The notes: generated by a model not told the origin, from the letters alone. DNA of 64,000 bases from an uncultured Flavobacteriaceae bacterium (GCA_937944485.1 CALDYU010000002.1:62001-126000); one strand, 5' to 3'; shown: positions 9,149 to 18,559, counted from the first letter of the stretch. Translations and numbers: made by a program.

Positions 9149-9811
9149 ATGAAGCCTTCAGTGCAACATGTTTATTTTATGCCAGGAATGGCTGCAAACC
9201 CTTCTATTTTTAAACATATTCAACTACCAAGTTCTCAATTTGAACAGCATTTACTAGAGTGGTTTGTGCCTGATAAGAATATGAGTTTTTCTGATTATGC
9301 CTTAAAAATGACTAAAGAAATACATCACCAAAATGTAATTCTGGTTGGTGTTTCGTTCGGCGGTTTGCTCGTTCAAGAAATGGCGAAGCATATTGATGCT
9401 AAAAAAGTAATTTTGGTGTCAAGTGTAAAGCATGAATCTGAAATGCCTAAACGCATGTTATTTGCGAAGTATACCAAAATACACAAATTGTTACCTACGG
9501 GTTTGGTTAATAATATGGAGCTTTTAGCAAAATATGCGTTTGGAGAAACGGTTCATAGAAGATTAGAACTTTATGAAGAATATCTTTCGGTGAAAGATAA
9601 ATATTATTTAGATTGGTCTATTGATCAGATTGTTAATTGGAAGCAATCATATACACCTGATGCTTTAGTTCATATTCATGGTGAAAAGGATAGCGTTTTT
9701 CCAATAAGCAATATTAAAGAATGTATTCCCGTAAAAAATGGAACGCATACCATGATTATACATCGTGCGAAGTGGTTTAATGAAAATTTACCGACAATTA
9801 TTTTAAATTAA
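9149..9811 (+). CDS. Alpha/beta hydrolase
   Basis: A 220-residue cytosolic hydrolase without signal peptide. The nucleophile elbow GVSFGG (serine at about 69), an acidic residue in HGEKDSVFP and a histidine in NGTHTM form a plausible catalytic triad. The N-terminus VYFMPGMAANPSIF lacks the usual HG oxyanion motif, replaced by PGM, as in some flavobacterial homologues. Substrate unknown. It is followed 68 bp downstream on the same strand by a lytic transglycosylase. Confidence 0.85.
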   Translation: MKPSVQHVYFMPGMAANPSIFKHIQLPSSQFEQHLLEWFVPDKNMSFSDYALKMTKEIHHQNVILVGVSFGGLLVQEMAKHIDAKKVILVSSVKHESEMPKRMLFAKYTKIHKLLPTGLVNNMELLAKYAFGETVHRRLELYEEYLSVKDKYYLDWSIDQIVNWKQSYTPDALVHIHGEKDSVFPISNIKECIPVKNGTHTMIIHRAKWFNENLPTIILN

Positions 9812-9879
9812 TTGAGTTTAATAGTAACGCCACTTTAAGTCTAACGTCAATCCTTTATTGGGTATTAAAAGAAAGTAAA

Positions 9880-10824
9880 ATGAAACTATTGAAAAATGTA
9901 CTAATGATTTTAGGGGTGTTTTTTGTAATTAGCACTTTGATTTTTGCGGTGCAAAGTACTACGGAAACCGAAGAATCTATTACCGATGTCGAAACTAAAA
10001 ATGTGGCAGACGGCTACCGTATTTCGGCTATAGACATTCCCGAAAATTTGGTCTTTGCCGGAGAAGCTGTTCCACAAGACGATCCTGAAATTAAGGAAAG
10101 AATAGATCGCGAATTTTTGGTAAATACCTATTGGCAATCTAATGCTTTGTTATTAATGAAGCGAGCCAACAAGTACTTCCCTGTTATTGAGCCCATTTTG
10201 GCTAAAAACGGAATACCTGATGACTTTAAATATTTAGCCGTGGCAGAAAGCGGCCTGCAAAATGTAGTTTCACATGCGAAAGCTACTGGGTTTTGGCAGA
10301 TTATGAAAGCTACAGGAAAAGAATACGGTCTTGAAATTAATACAAATGTTGATGAACGTTATCATTTAGAAAAGTCTACAGACGTAGCGTGTAGATATTT
10401 AAATAAGTATAAAAAGAAATATGGCACTTGGACTCTGGCTGCTGCTGCTTATAATACAGGTACGGGGTCGGTGGATAAGTATTTGAGTACGCAAAAAGTA
10501 AATGACTATTATGATCTTTTGCTTGGGCAAGAAACCGGTCGTTATGTTTTCAGAATATTGGCCATTAAAGAGATATTAGGTGACCCAGAAAAGTATGGTT
10601 TTGATATTGAAGAAGATGATTTGTATGAAGCTGTGCCGACTTTTACGGTTGAAGTAGATCAACCTATTGCTGATTTTGCGGACTTCGCCAAGGAGTACGG
10701 TATCAATTATAAAGTACTAAAACGTCACAACCCTTGGCTTCGTGAACCTCACTTGAATAATCAATCTCGTAAGAAGTATGCGATTGAAATTCCGAATAAG
10801 GGCTATTATAAAGATTCTGAGTAA
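9880..10824 (+). CDS. Lytic transglycosylase (MltD/SLT type) with C-terminal LysM-like domain
   Basis: Cleaves peptidoglycan glycan strands in the periplasm. The 314-residue protein starts with a membrane/signal segment (about 6-25) and has the SLT domain at about 105-225: catalytic Glu in AVAESGLQN, then GFWQIMKATG and AAAYNTGTG, the family motifs. The C-terminal region (about 255-312, with YGINYKVLKRHNPWLR) resembles a single LysM-type glycan-binding module. An uncleaved N-terminal anchor or a signal peptide are both possible; no lipobox cysteine is seen. Confidence 0.92.
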   Translation: MKLLKNVLMILGVFFVISTLIFAVQSTTETEESITDVETKNVADGYRISAIDIPENLVFAGEAVPQDDPEIKERIDREFLVNTYWQSNALLLMKRANKYFPVIEPILAKNGIPDDFKYLAVAESGLQNVVSHAKATGFWQIMKATGKEYGLEINTNVDERYHLEKSTDVACRYLNKYKKKYGTWTLAAAAYNTGTGSVDKYLSTQKVNDYYDLLLGQETGRYVFRILAIKEILGDPEKYGFDIEEDDLYEAVPTFTVEVDQPIADFADFAKEYGINYKVLKRHNPWLREPHLNNQSRKKYAIEIPNKGYYKDSE

Positions 10825-10917
10825 GTGCTAACTTGATTTTTTGCAAATTTCTAATCGCATTTAAATGATTTTGGTATTTGCGATAATTAGGGAAAAGTTG
10901 CTTGCCAAAGATTATAA

Positions 10918-11433
10918 CTAGATTTTCTTCATTTGCTGCTGCATCATCTTAATTTGATCAGTCAGCATATTGTTTTTATCTAATTTTTTGGCTTCTTGTA
11001 GTAGCATTGTTGCTTCTCTCTTACGACGTTTTTGCATGGCGATACCCGCAAGGCTTAACTTGGCCATAGCCACGTCATAGTCCATCGTTAAACCTAGCTT
11101 TAGTGCTTTTCTGAAATACTTTTCTGCTTGTGTTAAATTGGTCTGCGAAAATATAATACCATGAAGGTAATTGTAGTAACCCTGTTGTTTGATGGTAAGA
11201 GCCGTCTCGGGATTCTTGATTTTCGTTAACCATTTTTGGGTTCCCGCCAAATCTTGTTTTCGCATTCTCAAAAAGGCCAAAAGAATAATTTCGTTTCTAA
11301 AGTATAAAAAGATAAATATGAGTGATAATAAGATGAGAAAAATGCCATTACCTATTTCTCCTTCATAAAACTGATATATGGCAAAAGCAATAATTAAACC
11401 CGCGATGATTAGTTTGAAAATTTTATTAAACAT
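10918..11433 (-). CDS. Membrane-anchored TPR-like protein of unknown function
   Basis: A 171-residue protein with two hydrophobic N-terminal segments (about 5-20 and 28-58) followed by a helical cytoplasmic part with at least two tetratricopeptide-like units (about 90-150: YNYLHGIIFSQTNLTQAEKYFRKALKLG and KLSLAGIAMQKRRKREATMLLQEAKKLD). Such proteins are conserved beside ribosomal or cell-division genes in flavobacteria, but I do not know a function. Single gene, divergent from rpmH. Confidence 0.75.
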   Translation of the reverse strand: MFNKIFKLIIAGLIIAFAIYQFYEGEIGNGIFLILLSLIFIFLYFRNEIILLAFLRMRKQDLAGTQKWLTKIKNPETALTIKQQGYYNYLHGIIFSQTNLTQAEKYFRKALKLGLTMDYDVAMAKLSLAGIAMQKRRKREATMLLQEAKKLDKNNMLTDQIKMMQQQMKKI

Positions 11434-11582
11434 ACTTAGAATTTGAAACCTCGGAAGGCGAATTTTTGAGCCTATAAAATTACGAACAACAATTGTATTA
11501 ATTTAATTGTAATTCAATTTTCTTTAGAAATGTAGTCTTGATTACTAACTTAAAATATTGTGTGTTATTTTTTTGAATTGTA

Positions 11583-11613
11583 TTTGGCAAAGCAAAAACT
11601 CTTCGTATATTTG
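11583..11613 (+). promoter_or_regulatory. Bacteroidota-type promoter of rpmH
   Basis: TTTG at 11583-11586 and TATATTTG at 11606-11613 with a 19-base spacer, an exact match to the phylum consensus. The position predicts a leader of about 50 nt before the ATG at 11670. Confidence 0.85.
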
Positions 11614-11669
11614 CGCCCAGTTTTACAGGTCGTTCTGTGAAATTAATAATTAAAGAAAAGCAGTTTACA

Positions 11670-11837
11670 ATGCCAGGTCAAAAGAGAACATATCAACCAT
11701 CGAAAAGAAAGAGAAGAAACAAGCATGGTTTTAGAGAGCGCATGGCGTCTGTTAATGGAAGAAAAGTTCTTGCTAGAAGAAGAGCAAAAGGAAGAAAAAA
11801 ATTGAGTGTATCCTCTGAGATAAGACACAAAAAATAA
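11670..11837 (+). CDS. rpmH: 50S ribosomal protein L34
   Basis: Small basic protein of the large ribosomal subunit. From the ATG at 11670 it is 55 residues and reads [20 protein letters not shown] at the start, the standard L34 N-terminus in Bacteroidota, and ends in a Lys/Arg-rich tail. An in-frame GTG at 11637 would add 11 residues ([11 protein letters not shown]) that no L34 has, so I reject it. The gene stands alone between its promoter (11583-11613) and a terminator (11863-11898); no rnpA, dnaA or gyrB neighbour is present, so this is not an origin-type arrangement. Confidence 0.96.
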   Translation: MPGQKRTYQPSKRKRRNKHGFRERMASVNGRKVLARRRAKGRKKLSVSSEIRHKK

Positions 11838-11862
11838 ATGATTGCATATTTTTAAAATAAAT

Positions 11863-11898
11863 AAGGTGTTACTTTTTCGAAAGTAGCACCTTTTTTTT
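11863..11898 (+). terminator. Rho-independent terminator after rpmH
   Basis: Arms AAGGTG.TACTTT and AAAGTA.CACCTT with a TTCG loop, followed by T8. It lies 25 bp past the rpmH stop codon. Confidence 0.92.
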
Positions 11899-11954
11899 AG
11901 GCCTTAAATAAAACGAACACCATAAATATCAACAACTAAAGTACCCTAGAGCAC

Positions 11955-14807
11955 ATGCCAAAAAGAGAAGATTTAAAGTCCATTTTAATTATCGGTTCGG
12001 GACCAATAATTATTGGTCAAGCCTGTGAATTTGATTATGCCGGATCACAATCTTTGCGTTCGCTGCGCGAAGATGGAATTGAAACTATTCTAATTAATAG
12101 TAATCCCGCAACCATAATGACTGATCCGTCAATGGCTGATCATGTTTATTTAAAACCTTTAACAACAAAATCAATTGTTGAAATTTTAAAAGAACATCCG
12201 CAAATCGATGCTGTATTACCTACTATGGGAGGTCAGACTGCTTTGAATTTATGTATTGAAGCAGACGAAAAAGGCATTTGGGAAGATTTCGGTGTTGTAA
12301 TGATTGGCGTTGATATTGCTGCCATTAATATTACGGAAGACCGAGAAAAGTTTAGAGAATTAATGTTAGAAATTGGTGTTGGTATGGCGCCACAAGCTAC
12401 AGCGACTTCTTTCTTGAAAGGCAAGGAAATTGCTCAAGAATTCGGATTTCCTTTGGTGATTCGCGCCTCATATACCTTAGGTGGGGCAGGGGCTTCTATT
12501 GTTTATGACCCTGAAGATTTTGATGAGCTGTTGAGTAGAGGATTAGAAATATCTCCGATTCATGAAGTAATGATTGATAAAGCCTTACTGGGCTGGAAGG
12601 AGTTTGAATTAGAGTTACTACGTGATAAAAATGATAACGTTGTTATTATTTGTGCTATTGAGAATATGGATCCCATGGGAATTCATACAGGGGACTCGAT
12701 TACGGTAGCACCAGCGATGACGCTTTCTGATAAGACCTATCAAAAAATGCGCGATATGGCCATTCACATGATGCGTAGTATTGGTGATTTTGAAGGAGGA
12801 TGTAATGTGCAGTTTGCTGTGAGTCCTGATGAGAACGAAGATATTATTGCTATTGAAATCAACCCTCGGGTATCACGATCTTCGGCCTTAGCTTCTAAAG
12901 CGACGGGTTATCCTATTGCGAAAGTGGCTACAAAATTAGCCATTGGGTATAACCTAGATGAATTAGATAATCAGATCACGAAATCTACATCAGCATTGTT
13001 CGAGCCTACCTTAGATTATGTGATTGTAAAAATTCCACGTTGGAATTTTGATAAATTCGAAGGCTCTGACCGTACTTTAGGCCTACAAATGAAAGCAGTA
13101 GGCGAAGTGATGGGTATTGGACGTTCTTTTCAAGAAGCACTGCATAAAGCCACACAATCTTTAGAAATTAAAAGAAACGGATTAGGGGCTGATGGTAAGG
13201 GGTATAAAGATTATGACCAAATAATTAGTAAGCTTACCATTCCTAGTTGGGATCGGGTTTTTGTTATTTATGATGCCATTCAATTGGGTATTCCTTTAAG
13301 TCGAATTCATGAGATCACAAAAATAGATATGTGGTTTTTGAAGCAATATGAAGAGCTGTTTCAGTTAGAAAAGGAAATTTCTCAATATACTGTGGCAACT
13401 ATTACAAAGGAATTGCTTTTAGAGGCCAAACAAAAAGGATTTGCAGATCGCCAGATTGCGCATATGCTAGATTGCTACGAAAGCGAGGTCTATAACAAAC
13501 GTACGGCGCTTCATATTAATCGCGTTTATAAGTTAGTGGATACTTGTGCTGCGGAGTTTAAAGCAATGACACCTTATTACTATTCTACTTTCGAGGCCGA
13601 AATAGAAACAACAGAAGGCGAACGTTATGTAGCTAATGATAGTATTGTTACAGATAAGAAAAAAATTGTGGTTTTGGGCTCAGGTCCGAATCGTATTGGC
13701 CAGGGTATCGAATTTGATTACTGTTGCGTACATGGGGTATTGGCTGCTGCAGAATGTGGCTATGAAACCATTATGATTAATTGCAACCCTGAAACAGTTT
13801 CTACAGATTTTGATACCGCTGACAAGCTCTATTTTGAACCTGTTTTCTGGGAACATATTTATGATATTATTCGTCATGAAAAACCAGAAGGAGTCATTGT
13901 ACAGTTAGGAGGGCAAACTGCTTTAAAGCTTGCTGAAAAATTATCAAAATACGGTATAAAAATCATAGGCACTAGTTTTGAATCCCTTGATTTAGCAGAA
14001 GATCGCGGGAGTTTTTCTGAAATGTTGAAAGAGAATAATATTCCTTTCCCTCAGTTTGGCGTTGCTGAAACAGCAGATCAAGCCTTGCAATTAGCTGATG
14101 AACTTGATTTTCCTTTATTGGTGCGTCCGTCCTATGTTTTAGGTGGTCAAGGCATGAAAATAGTTATTAATAAAGAAGAGCTCGAAGAACATGTGGTAGA
14201 CCTCCTTCGTAAAATACCGAATAACAAATTGCTTTTAGATCATTACCTCGATGGTGCAATTGAAGCGGAAGCAGATGCAATATGTGATGGAAAGGATGTA
14301 TATATCATTGGCATTATGGAGCATATAGAACCTTGTGGAATTCACTCTGGCGATTCAAATGCGACATTACCTCCTTTTAACTTAGGAGAATTTGTGATGC
14401 AACAGATAAAAGATCACACTAAAAAGATTGCCTTAGCCCTGAATACCGTTGGCTTAATTAATATTCAATTTGCCATAAAAGATGATAAAGTATATATCAT
14501 TGAAGCGAATCCAAGAGCTTCTCGTACAGTCCCTTTTATTGCAAAGGCTTATAAAGAGCCATATGTTAATTACGCAACGAAGGTAATGCTCGGTGAAAAG
14601 AAAGTAAAAGACTTCGATTTTAATCCTGAATTGGAAGGTTTTGCCATAAAGCAACCGGTATTCTCATTTAATAAATTTCCGAATGTCAATAAGAATCTGG
14701 GACCTGAAATGAAAAGTACAGGAGAGAGTATCTTGTTTATCGATAGTCTAAAAGATGATGAGTTTTATGAATTATATGGTAGACGAAAAATGTACTTAAG
14801 CAAATAA
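11955..14807 (+). CDS. carB: Carbamoyl-phosphate synthase large subunit, lacking the C-terminal allosteric domain
   Basis: Makes carbamoyl phosphate for pyrimidines and arginine together with CarA (not in this window). Two homologous ATP-grasp synthetase halves are visible, each opening with a GSGP motif (GSGPIIIGQACEFDYAGSQ near residue 14; GSGPNRIGQGIEFDY near 575), separated by the oligomerisation domain. The protein ends at residue 950 with YELYGRRKMYLSK, whereas E. coli CarB has 1073 residues; the missing part is the C-terminal methylglyoxal-synthase-like domain that binds UMP and ornithine. The shortened form is usual in flavobacteria. Single gene closed by the hairpin at 14831-14867. 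Confidence 0.96.
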   Translation: MPKREDLKSILIIGSGPIIIGQACEFDYAGSQSLRSLREDGIETILINSNPATIMTDPSMADHVYLKPLTTKSIVEILKEHPQIDAVLPTMGGQTALNLCIEADEKGIWEDFGVVMIGVDIAAINITEDREKFRELMLEIGVGMAPQATATSFLKGKEIAQEFGFPLVIRASYTLGGAGASIVYDPEDFDELLSRGLEISPIHEVMIDKALLGWKEFELELLRDKNDNVVIICAIENMDPMGIHTGDSITVAPAMTLSDKTYQKMRDMAIHMMRSIGDFEGGCNVQFAVSPDENEDIIAIEINPRVSRSSALASKATGYPIAKVATKLAIGYNLDELDNQITKSTSALFEPTLDYVIVKIPRWNFDKFEGSDRTLGLQMKAVGEVMGIGRSFQEALHKATQSLEIKRNGLGADGKGYKDYDQIISKLTIPSWDRVFVIYDAIQLGIPLSRIHEITKIDMWFLKQYEELFQLEKEISQYTVATITKELLLEAKQKGFADRQIAHMLDCYESEVYNKRTALHINRVYKLVDTCAAEFKAMTPYYYSTFEAEIETTEGERYVANDSIVTDKKKIVVLGSGPNRIGQGIEFDYCCVHGVLAAAECGYETIMINCNPETVSTDFDTADKLYFEPVFWEHIYDIIRHEKPEGVIVQLGGQTALKLAEKLSKYGIKIIGTSFESLDLAEDRGSFSEMLKENNIPFPQFGVAETADQALQLADELDFPLLVRPSYVLGGQGMKIVINKEELEEHVVDLLRKIPNNKLLLDHYLDGAIEAEADAICDGKDVYIIGIMEHIEPCGIHSGDSNATLPPFNLGEFVMQQIKDHTKKIALALNTVGLINIQFAIKDDKVYIIEANPRASRTVPFIAKAYKEPYVNYATKVMLGEKKVKDFDFNPELEGFAIKQPVFSFNKFPNVNKNLGPEMKSTGESILFIDSLKDDEFYELYGRRKMYLSK

Positions 14808-14830
14808 TTTTTTTTGCTGATAAAAAATGA

Positions 14831-14867
14831 AAGCCCGAAATTCTTTTGAGTTATCGGGCTTCTGTTT
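14831..14867. terminator. Terminator between carB and the thioredoxin/MsrA-like gene
   Basis: Arms AAGCCCGA (14831-14838) and TCGGGCTT (14854-14861) with T-rich sequence after the right arm and A-rich sequence before the left arm, so it can serve both convergent genes. Confidence 0.82.
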
Positions 14868-14893
14868 TTGATAGTTTTAAAATAATGCTCTTT

Positions 14894-15856
14894 CTAAAGG
14901 GATGCCCAGGCGTCTTCAAAAGGTTTGTTATAACGTACCTTACCTTTATTTTTCTTATTTTTTAATTCCTTCAACCATTTCAGTTGCTTGGGACTCAGAT
15001 ATTTTTCTGCTGATTTTCGATTTCCTAAAGCACTATTGATTTTTGTTCGCTGCATTACTGTCAAAGGCAAGTATTTGTAATCGGTATGGCGTAGGTAATA
15101 ATCTTCATCATTCGTTGCTGGGCGATACGTACGATCTTTAGCAATAGGCGTGAAATCATTCATGCCAGCAAATTTTGTTAATTCGCCATAGCTGACTTCT
15201 TTTTTATCGAACTGCACTTTTACTACTTCATGTCCGCCCATAAAACCAGCTTCCGTATGCAGTACGCCTTTCTTAGCGCCTAACTGTTTTTCACCTGTCC
15301 AGAAACAATACATTTTGAAATACGTTTCTTTTACGGTATTATTTTCAACGGCCGTAAGGGCTGCACCAAGCATGCTTAAGAACTCTGGAATTTCTTTGTT
15401 TTTAGATTGTAATGCATAAATAATTGCAGTATATAAGCCCAATGCTGTATAATCGCTTCCTACTCTTTTTACAATATCTTTTCCTAAGGGGTCAACAATG
15501 CGAACTACGGGATTATTCCAACTGGGTTCATTAAATTTAGCTAAGGTCTCTTTATCCTTACCTCCTTTATTATTAAATATGGCTAAAGGAATAAAAAGAT
15601 GTTCAATCGCTTCTACCATTAAAGGATGACTCAAAACATCTTTGCCATAGTTTCTGCAAGTAGCGCAGCCTGGCACTTCTTGAAATAAAATTAATATGGG
15701 TTTGTCTTGTTGTAGCGAAAGACTCACCGCATCATCATAATCACGATACCAGCTTACCATACCTAGTTCTTTGTCTTGATTTTTTGGGGATGTCCTTTCT
15801 TGAGAAAAACCAGATATTGTAATGGACAGTAGTATAACGCCTAATAAATTTCGCAT
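14894..15856 (-). CDS. Exported thioredoxin-like protein fused to an MsrA-like domain
   Basis: A 320-residue exported protein: signal peptide (1-19, ending GFSQE), a thioredoxin-like domain (about 30-165) with CATC at residues 64-67 inside the motif VPGCATC, and a second domain (about 178-235) resembling peptide methionine sulfoxide reductase A. In the latter, YCFWTGE (catalytic Cys184, Glu189) parallels the MsrA motif GCFWGxE, followed by GVLHTEAGFMGGHEVVKVQFD, the counterpart of the MsrA GV..T..GY.GG region. The VPGC motif recalls the VPGUxxT thioredoxin-like (seleno)protein family, here with Cys in place of selenocysteine. Likely role: repair or reduction of oxidised envelope proteins (inference). 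No separate resolving Cys is seen at the C-terminus. Confidence 0.8.
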   Translation of the reverse strand: MRNLLGVILLSITISGFSQERTSPKNQDKELGMVSWYRDYDDAVSLSLQQDKPILILFQEVPGCATCRNYGKDVLSHPLMVEAIEHLFIPLAIFNNKGGKDKETLAKFNEPSWNNPVVRIVDPLGKDIVKRVGSDYTALGLYTAIIYALQSKNKEIPEFLSMLGAALTAVENNTVKETYFKMYCFWTGEKQLGAKKGVLHTEAGFMGGHEVVKVQFDKKEVSYGELTKFAGMNDFTPIAKDRTYRPATNDEDYYLRHTDYKYLPLTVMQRTKINSALGNRKSAEKYLSPKQLKWLKELKNKKNKGKVRYNKPFEDAWASL

Positions 15857-15958
15857 ATCATTTAATTTATACTTAAAACTAATGAAGAAACTTCACGAGA
15901 ATATCACGGAATAGTAAAATAACATTTACTTAAGAAACTTTACTTGTTCATTGTGCAA

Positions 15959-17080
15959 CTAAATGAAACGCAAGATATATCCCAGAAAAGCCCCTCCTAA
16001 AACGATATAAGCACTGTTTGTTTTTTTAAAAATAAAAACGGTCGTAAGACTAGCAAAAGTTATTAAAATAGTGCGCCAGTCGGTAAGCGTGTCTTTCGAC
16101 ATTTGAATACAAACAACAACAATCAAAGCAACAGCAGCTACATTTACGGCATCAAGAATAGCACGCATTATTTTCGATTGTCGCATTTTAGAAATCAAAG
16201 GATTCAATAGGAGTACGAATAAAAAGGAGGGAAGAAAAATTCCTAGGGTAGCAAGTACGGCTCCAGAAAGTCCGTTCAGTTGCCAACCGATAAAGGTGGC
16301 TGCAGATAAAACGGGCCCTGGAGTTATTTGACCGACAGCTACAGCATCAATTAGTTCTTGTCGTGTCAGCCATCCATTGGCTACTAATTCGGCATCGAGA
16401 AAGGCAAAAAGCACGTAACCACTTCCATAGAGTATAGCTCCTATTTTTAAAAAAGTCAGGAATATTTTAATGTGACCAATATTGGTTTCGGATATACCTT
16501 GCACTAAGAATACTGGAATTAAAGTATGCAAGGTATTGCTTTTGCTACTTATAAAATAAATCAGCAAACCAACTAGACCGCAACCGAATAGTACGATGAT
16601 TTCATTGACCCCTAAAAGGCAAACAATTATAGCGATAAGACCAAGTAGCGCTAAGGTCGTATTTTTTACCGCTTTTTTACCCAGCTTATAGGCTGCCATA
16701 ATAATAATAGCAATGACCGCTGGTTTAATACCATAAATGAAAGGCTCTACTTCGGGTAGTTGTCCGTATTGTTGGTAGAGCCAAGCGAAAAGCCCTGTAA
16801 TGACTACCGCCGGAAAAATAAAGCAAATGCCCGCCACGAATAACCCCTTCCAGCCGGCACGTTCATGTCCGCAATGCATGGTCATCTCGGTGGAGTTGGG
16901 ACCCGGAATCAAATTTGTTGCTCCCATTAGGTCAAGAAAATGAGCTTGGCTCATCCACTTTCTTTTGCGCACCACCTCATCTTCCATCATCGCAATATGA
17001 GCTGCTGGCCCACCAAAGGCGATACTACCTAACTTAAAAAATAAGAGTGCGATTTCTTTTAGCTTTTGACCTTCAGACAT
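15959..17080 (-). CDS. chrA: Chromate transporter, CHR family
   Basis: A 373-residue membrane protein with about ten hydrophobic segments arranged as two homologous halves, the standard two-domain ChrA. The N-terminal half carries the family motif FGGPAAHIAMMEDEVV and LIPGPNSTEMTMHCG; the second half repeats it as VGQITPGPVLSAATFIGWQ. In characterised members it exports chromate by proton or sulfate antiport; many chromosomal homologues have not been tested. It lies 14 bp after the GIY-YIG gene on the same strand and may be its downstream operon partner. Confidence 0.93.
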   Translation of the reverse strand: MSEGQKLKEIALLFFKLGSIAFGGPAAHIAMMEDEVVRKRKWMSQAHFLDLMGATNLIPGPNSTEMTMHCGHERAGWKGLFVAGICFIFPAVVITGLFAWLYQQYGQLPEVEPFIYGIKPAVIAIIIMAAYKLGKKAVKNTTLALLGLIAIIVCLLGVNEIIVLFGCGLVGLLIYFISSKSNTLHTLIPVFLVQGISETNIGHIKIFLTFLKIGAILYGSGYVLFAFLDAELVANGWLTRQELIDAVAVGQITPGPVLSAATFIGWQLNGLSGAVLATLGIFLPSFLFVLLLNPLISKMRQSKIMRAILDAVNVAAVALIVVVCIQMSKDTLTDWRTILITFASLTTVFIFKKTNSAYIVLGGAFLGYILRFI

Positions 17081-17094
17081 ACAAACGAAAATAA

Positions 17095-17445
17095 TTAATT
17101 AAACCAGACGGCGTAACCTTGGCGTCGTAACTCTAAGGCTAAATGTTCTTCTAGTTTTAATGCTTCGGCGCGGCTTGCAAGCGGATCGATATGTTGGAAA
17201 AGACTGCCCCGTAAATACATGCCATACTTTTGTACAATATTCGCAGAAATCTTATGTCCTTTTTTATTGACATAGCCAGATTTATGTTGCTCAAAACGTT
17301 CTTTTGGCGATTTGCTGGTCATGCCCACATACAAACATTGTAACACGCCATTGAATTGCGGATTCGCCTCACGAAATTTTCTATTCTCCGTAAATACTTT
17401 TTTGGAGAGTTCAACTACGTAAACACGATACTCCGTCTTAGGCAT
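17095..17445 (-). CDS. GIY-YIG nuclease-fold protein
   Basis: A 116-residue protein with the GIY-YIG pattern: VYVVEL at 8-13 stands for the first motif, YVG at about 40-42 for the second, followed by the conserved Arg in KERFEQH and a Glu/His-rich second half (EEHLALELRRQGY). Active or structural role unknown; small stand-alone GIY-YIG proteins include UvrC-like and YhbQ/SLX1-like members. The start codon lies 4 bp after the stop of the bestrophin-like gene and chrA begins 14 bp downstream, so the three genes likely form one transcript. A decayed second copy of the first 20 codons lies at 19351-19414. Confidence 0.82.
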   Translation of the reverse strand: MPKTEYRVYVVELSKKVFTENRKFREANPQFNGVLQCLYVGMTSKSPKERFEQHKSGYVNKKGHKISANIVQKYGMYLRGSLFQHIDPLASRAEALKLEEHLALELRRQGYAVWFN

Positions 17446-17448
17446 GGG

Positions 17449-18504
17449 TTAAAATTGGGTATTTAGTCTTACAGGGAATTGTTCTGGAATCTTATCATTT
17501 GATTCTCCTAGATTTTGTCGAAGATCGATTTCAATTCCTCTCGCTATAGTTGAAATAGGTACATCATTGGCAGTGCCCTCAAAAGGGTTCTCGCCAGTTC
17601 TTCCGATTCTTTCCATGGTATGAAATACCCATGCTACTATAACATAAAACGGAATTGTAAACCAGACAAACAAGTCTCCGATCATAGGGTAGTTGTCTTT
17701 TAATCCGTTTCCGATTTCCGCAAATTGAGGTACCAAGGCTAGAGGCAGTAATAACACAAAAACCCACATAAAAAAGTGATTGAGCGTCGCAAAATGTCTC
17801 GGGTAAGGAAAATTTTTAATCCGCTCACTTTTACCTTGAAGTGTAAAAAGCTCTTGAAGAACCGCTTCCAATTCCAAAAAGGAAAACTCCCATAGTATAC
17901 CTTGTTCCTTTAGTTTTTTTAAATGATGTGATTGCTGATATAATAATGCTGTTTGTTTATTATTTTTTGACAATGCATCATCGAGGTCACTTTGTGAAAT
18001 GTATGTTTTTAAGTCTTCCTCTAGAGTCGAGTCCATTTCTGGGGGGCGTATGTTCCATTCTTGGTTGGTTTTATGCCCTGCAGTTGTCTCCCATGGTTTT
18101 GGAATTCTCATGGCATGACGAAGGGCAGTCATCCAAGCAATATGTCGATAGGTAAGGGTTTTGATTTCCGTTTTGAGTTGTTCTTCGGAAATTGGAGTGG
18201 ATGCATGCTCGTTGGTAATCATGTCTTGTAAAAACATTCCGAAAGTTCTTGAAGTATTCACGATACCTCCCCAAATTTTTCGGGCTTCCCAAATTCTACC
18301 GTATGCTGAGTTGTTTTGAAACCCAATTACGAAGGCTACTGCGGTACCAATAAGTGCTAATGGCGTCCACGGAATTTTAATCCACGCTAGATCTAGAAAA
18401 TAGTATGCAGCTACGCAGACGGTAATTATTACTATAAACAATAGGGTTTCAAATCGAGTCCACCAAGCCATTTGCCGTGCGGTGAATATTTTTTTGGTAT
18501 ACAT
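17449..18504 (-). CDS. Bestrophin-family ion channel
   Basis: A 351-residue membrane protein of the bestrophin/UPF0187 (RFP-TM) family, which forms pentameric anion or cation channels. Typical features seen: N-terminal RQMAWWTRFETLLF, first membrane helices at about 20-60, then LALIGTAVAFVIGFQNNSAYGRIWEARKIWGGIVN across 52-86, the best-conserved block of the family, and further membrane segments around 235-300. Homologues are common in Bacteroidota. Upstream of the GIY-YIG gene with 3 bp between. Confidence 0.9.
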   Translation of the reverse strand: MYTKKIFTARQMAWWTRFETLLFIVIITVCVAAYYFLDLAWIKIPWTPLALIGTAVAFVIGFQNNSAYGRIWEARKIWGGIVNTSRTFGMFLQDMITNEHASTPISEEQLKTEIKTLTYRHIAWMTALRHAMRIPKPWETTAGHKTNQEWNIRPPEMDSTLEEDLKTYISQSDLDDALSKNNKQTALLYQQSHHLKKLKEQGILWEFSFLELEAVLQELFTLQGKSERIKNFPYPRHFATLNHFFMWVFVLLLPLALVPQFAEIGNGLKDNYPMIGDLFVWFTIPFYVIVAWVFHTMERIGRTGENPFEGTANDVPISTIARGIEIDLRQNLGESNDKIPEQFPVRLNTQF

Positions 18505-18559
18505 GGTTCTCCAATTTTATTAGAACTAATTTAATCATTTCGTCTCCATTTTTGAGGGT

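Noticed and set aside
11637-11669. GTG start for rpmH adding 11 residues
   Set aside because: No L34 has this extension; the ATG at 11670 gives the standard N-terminus [12 protein letters not shown].
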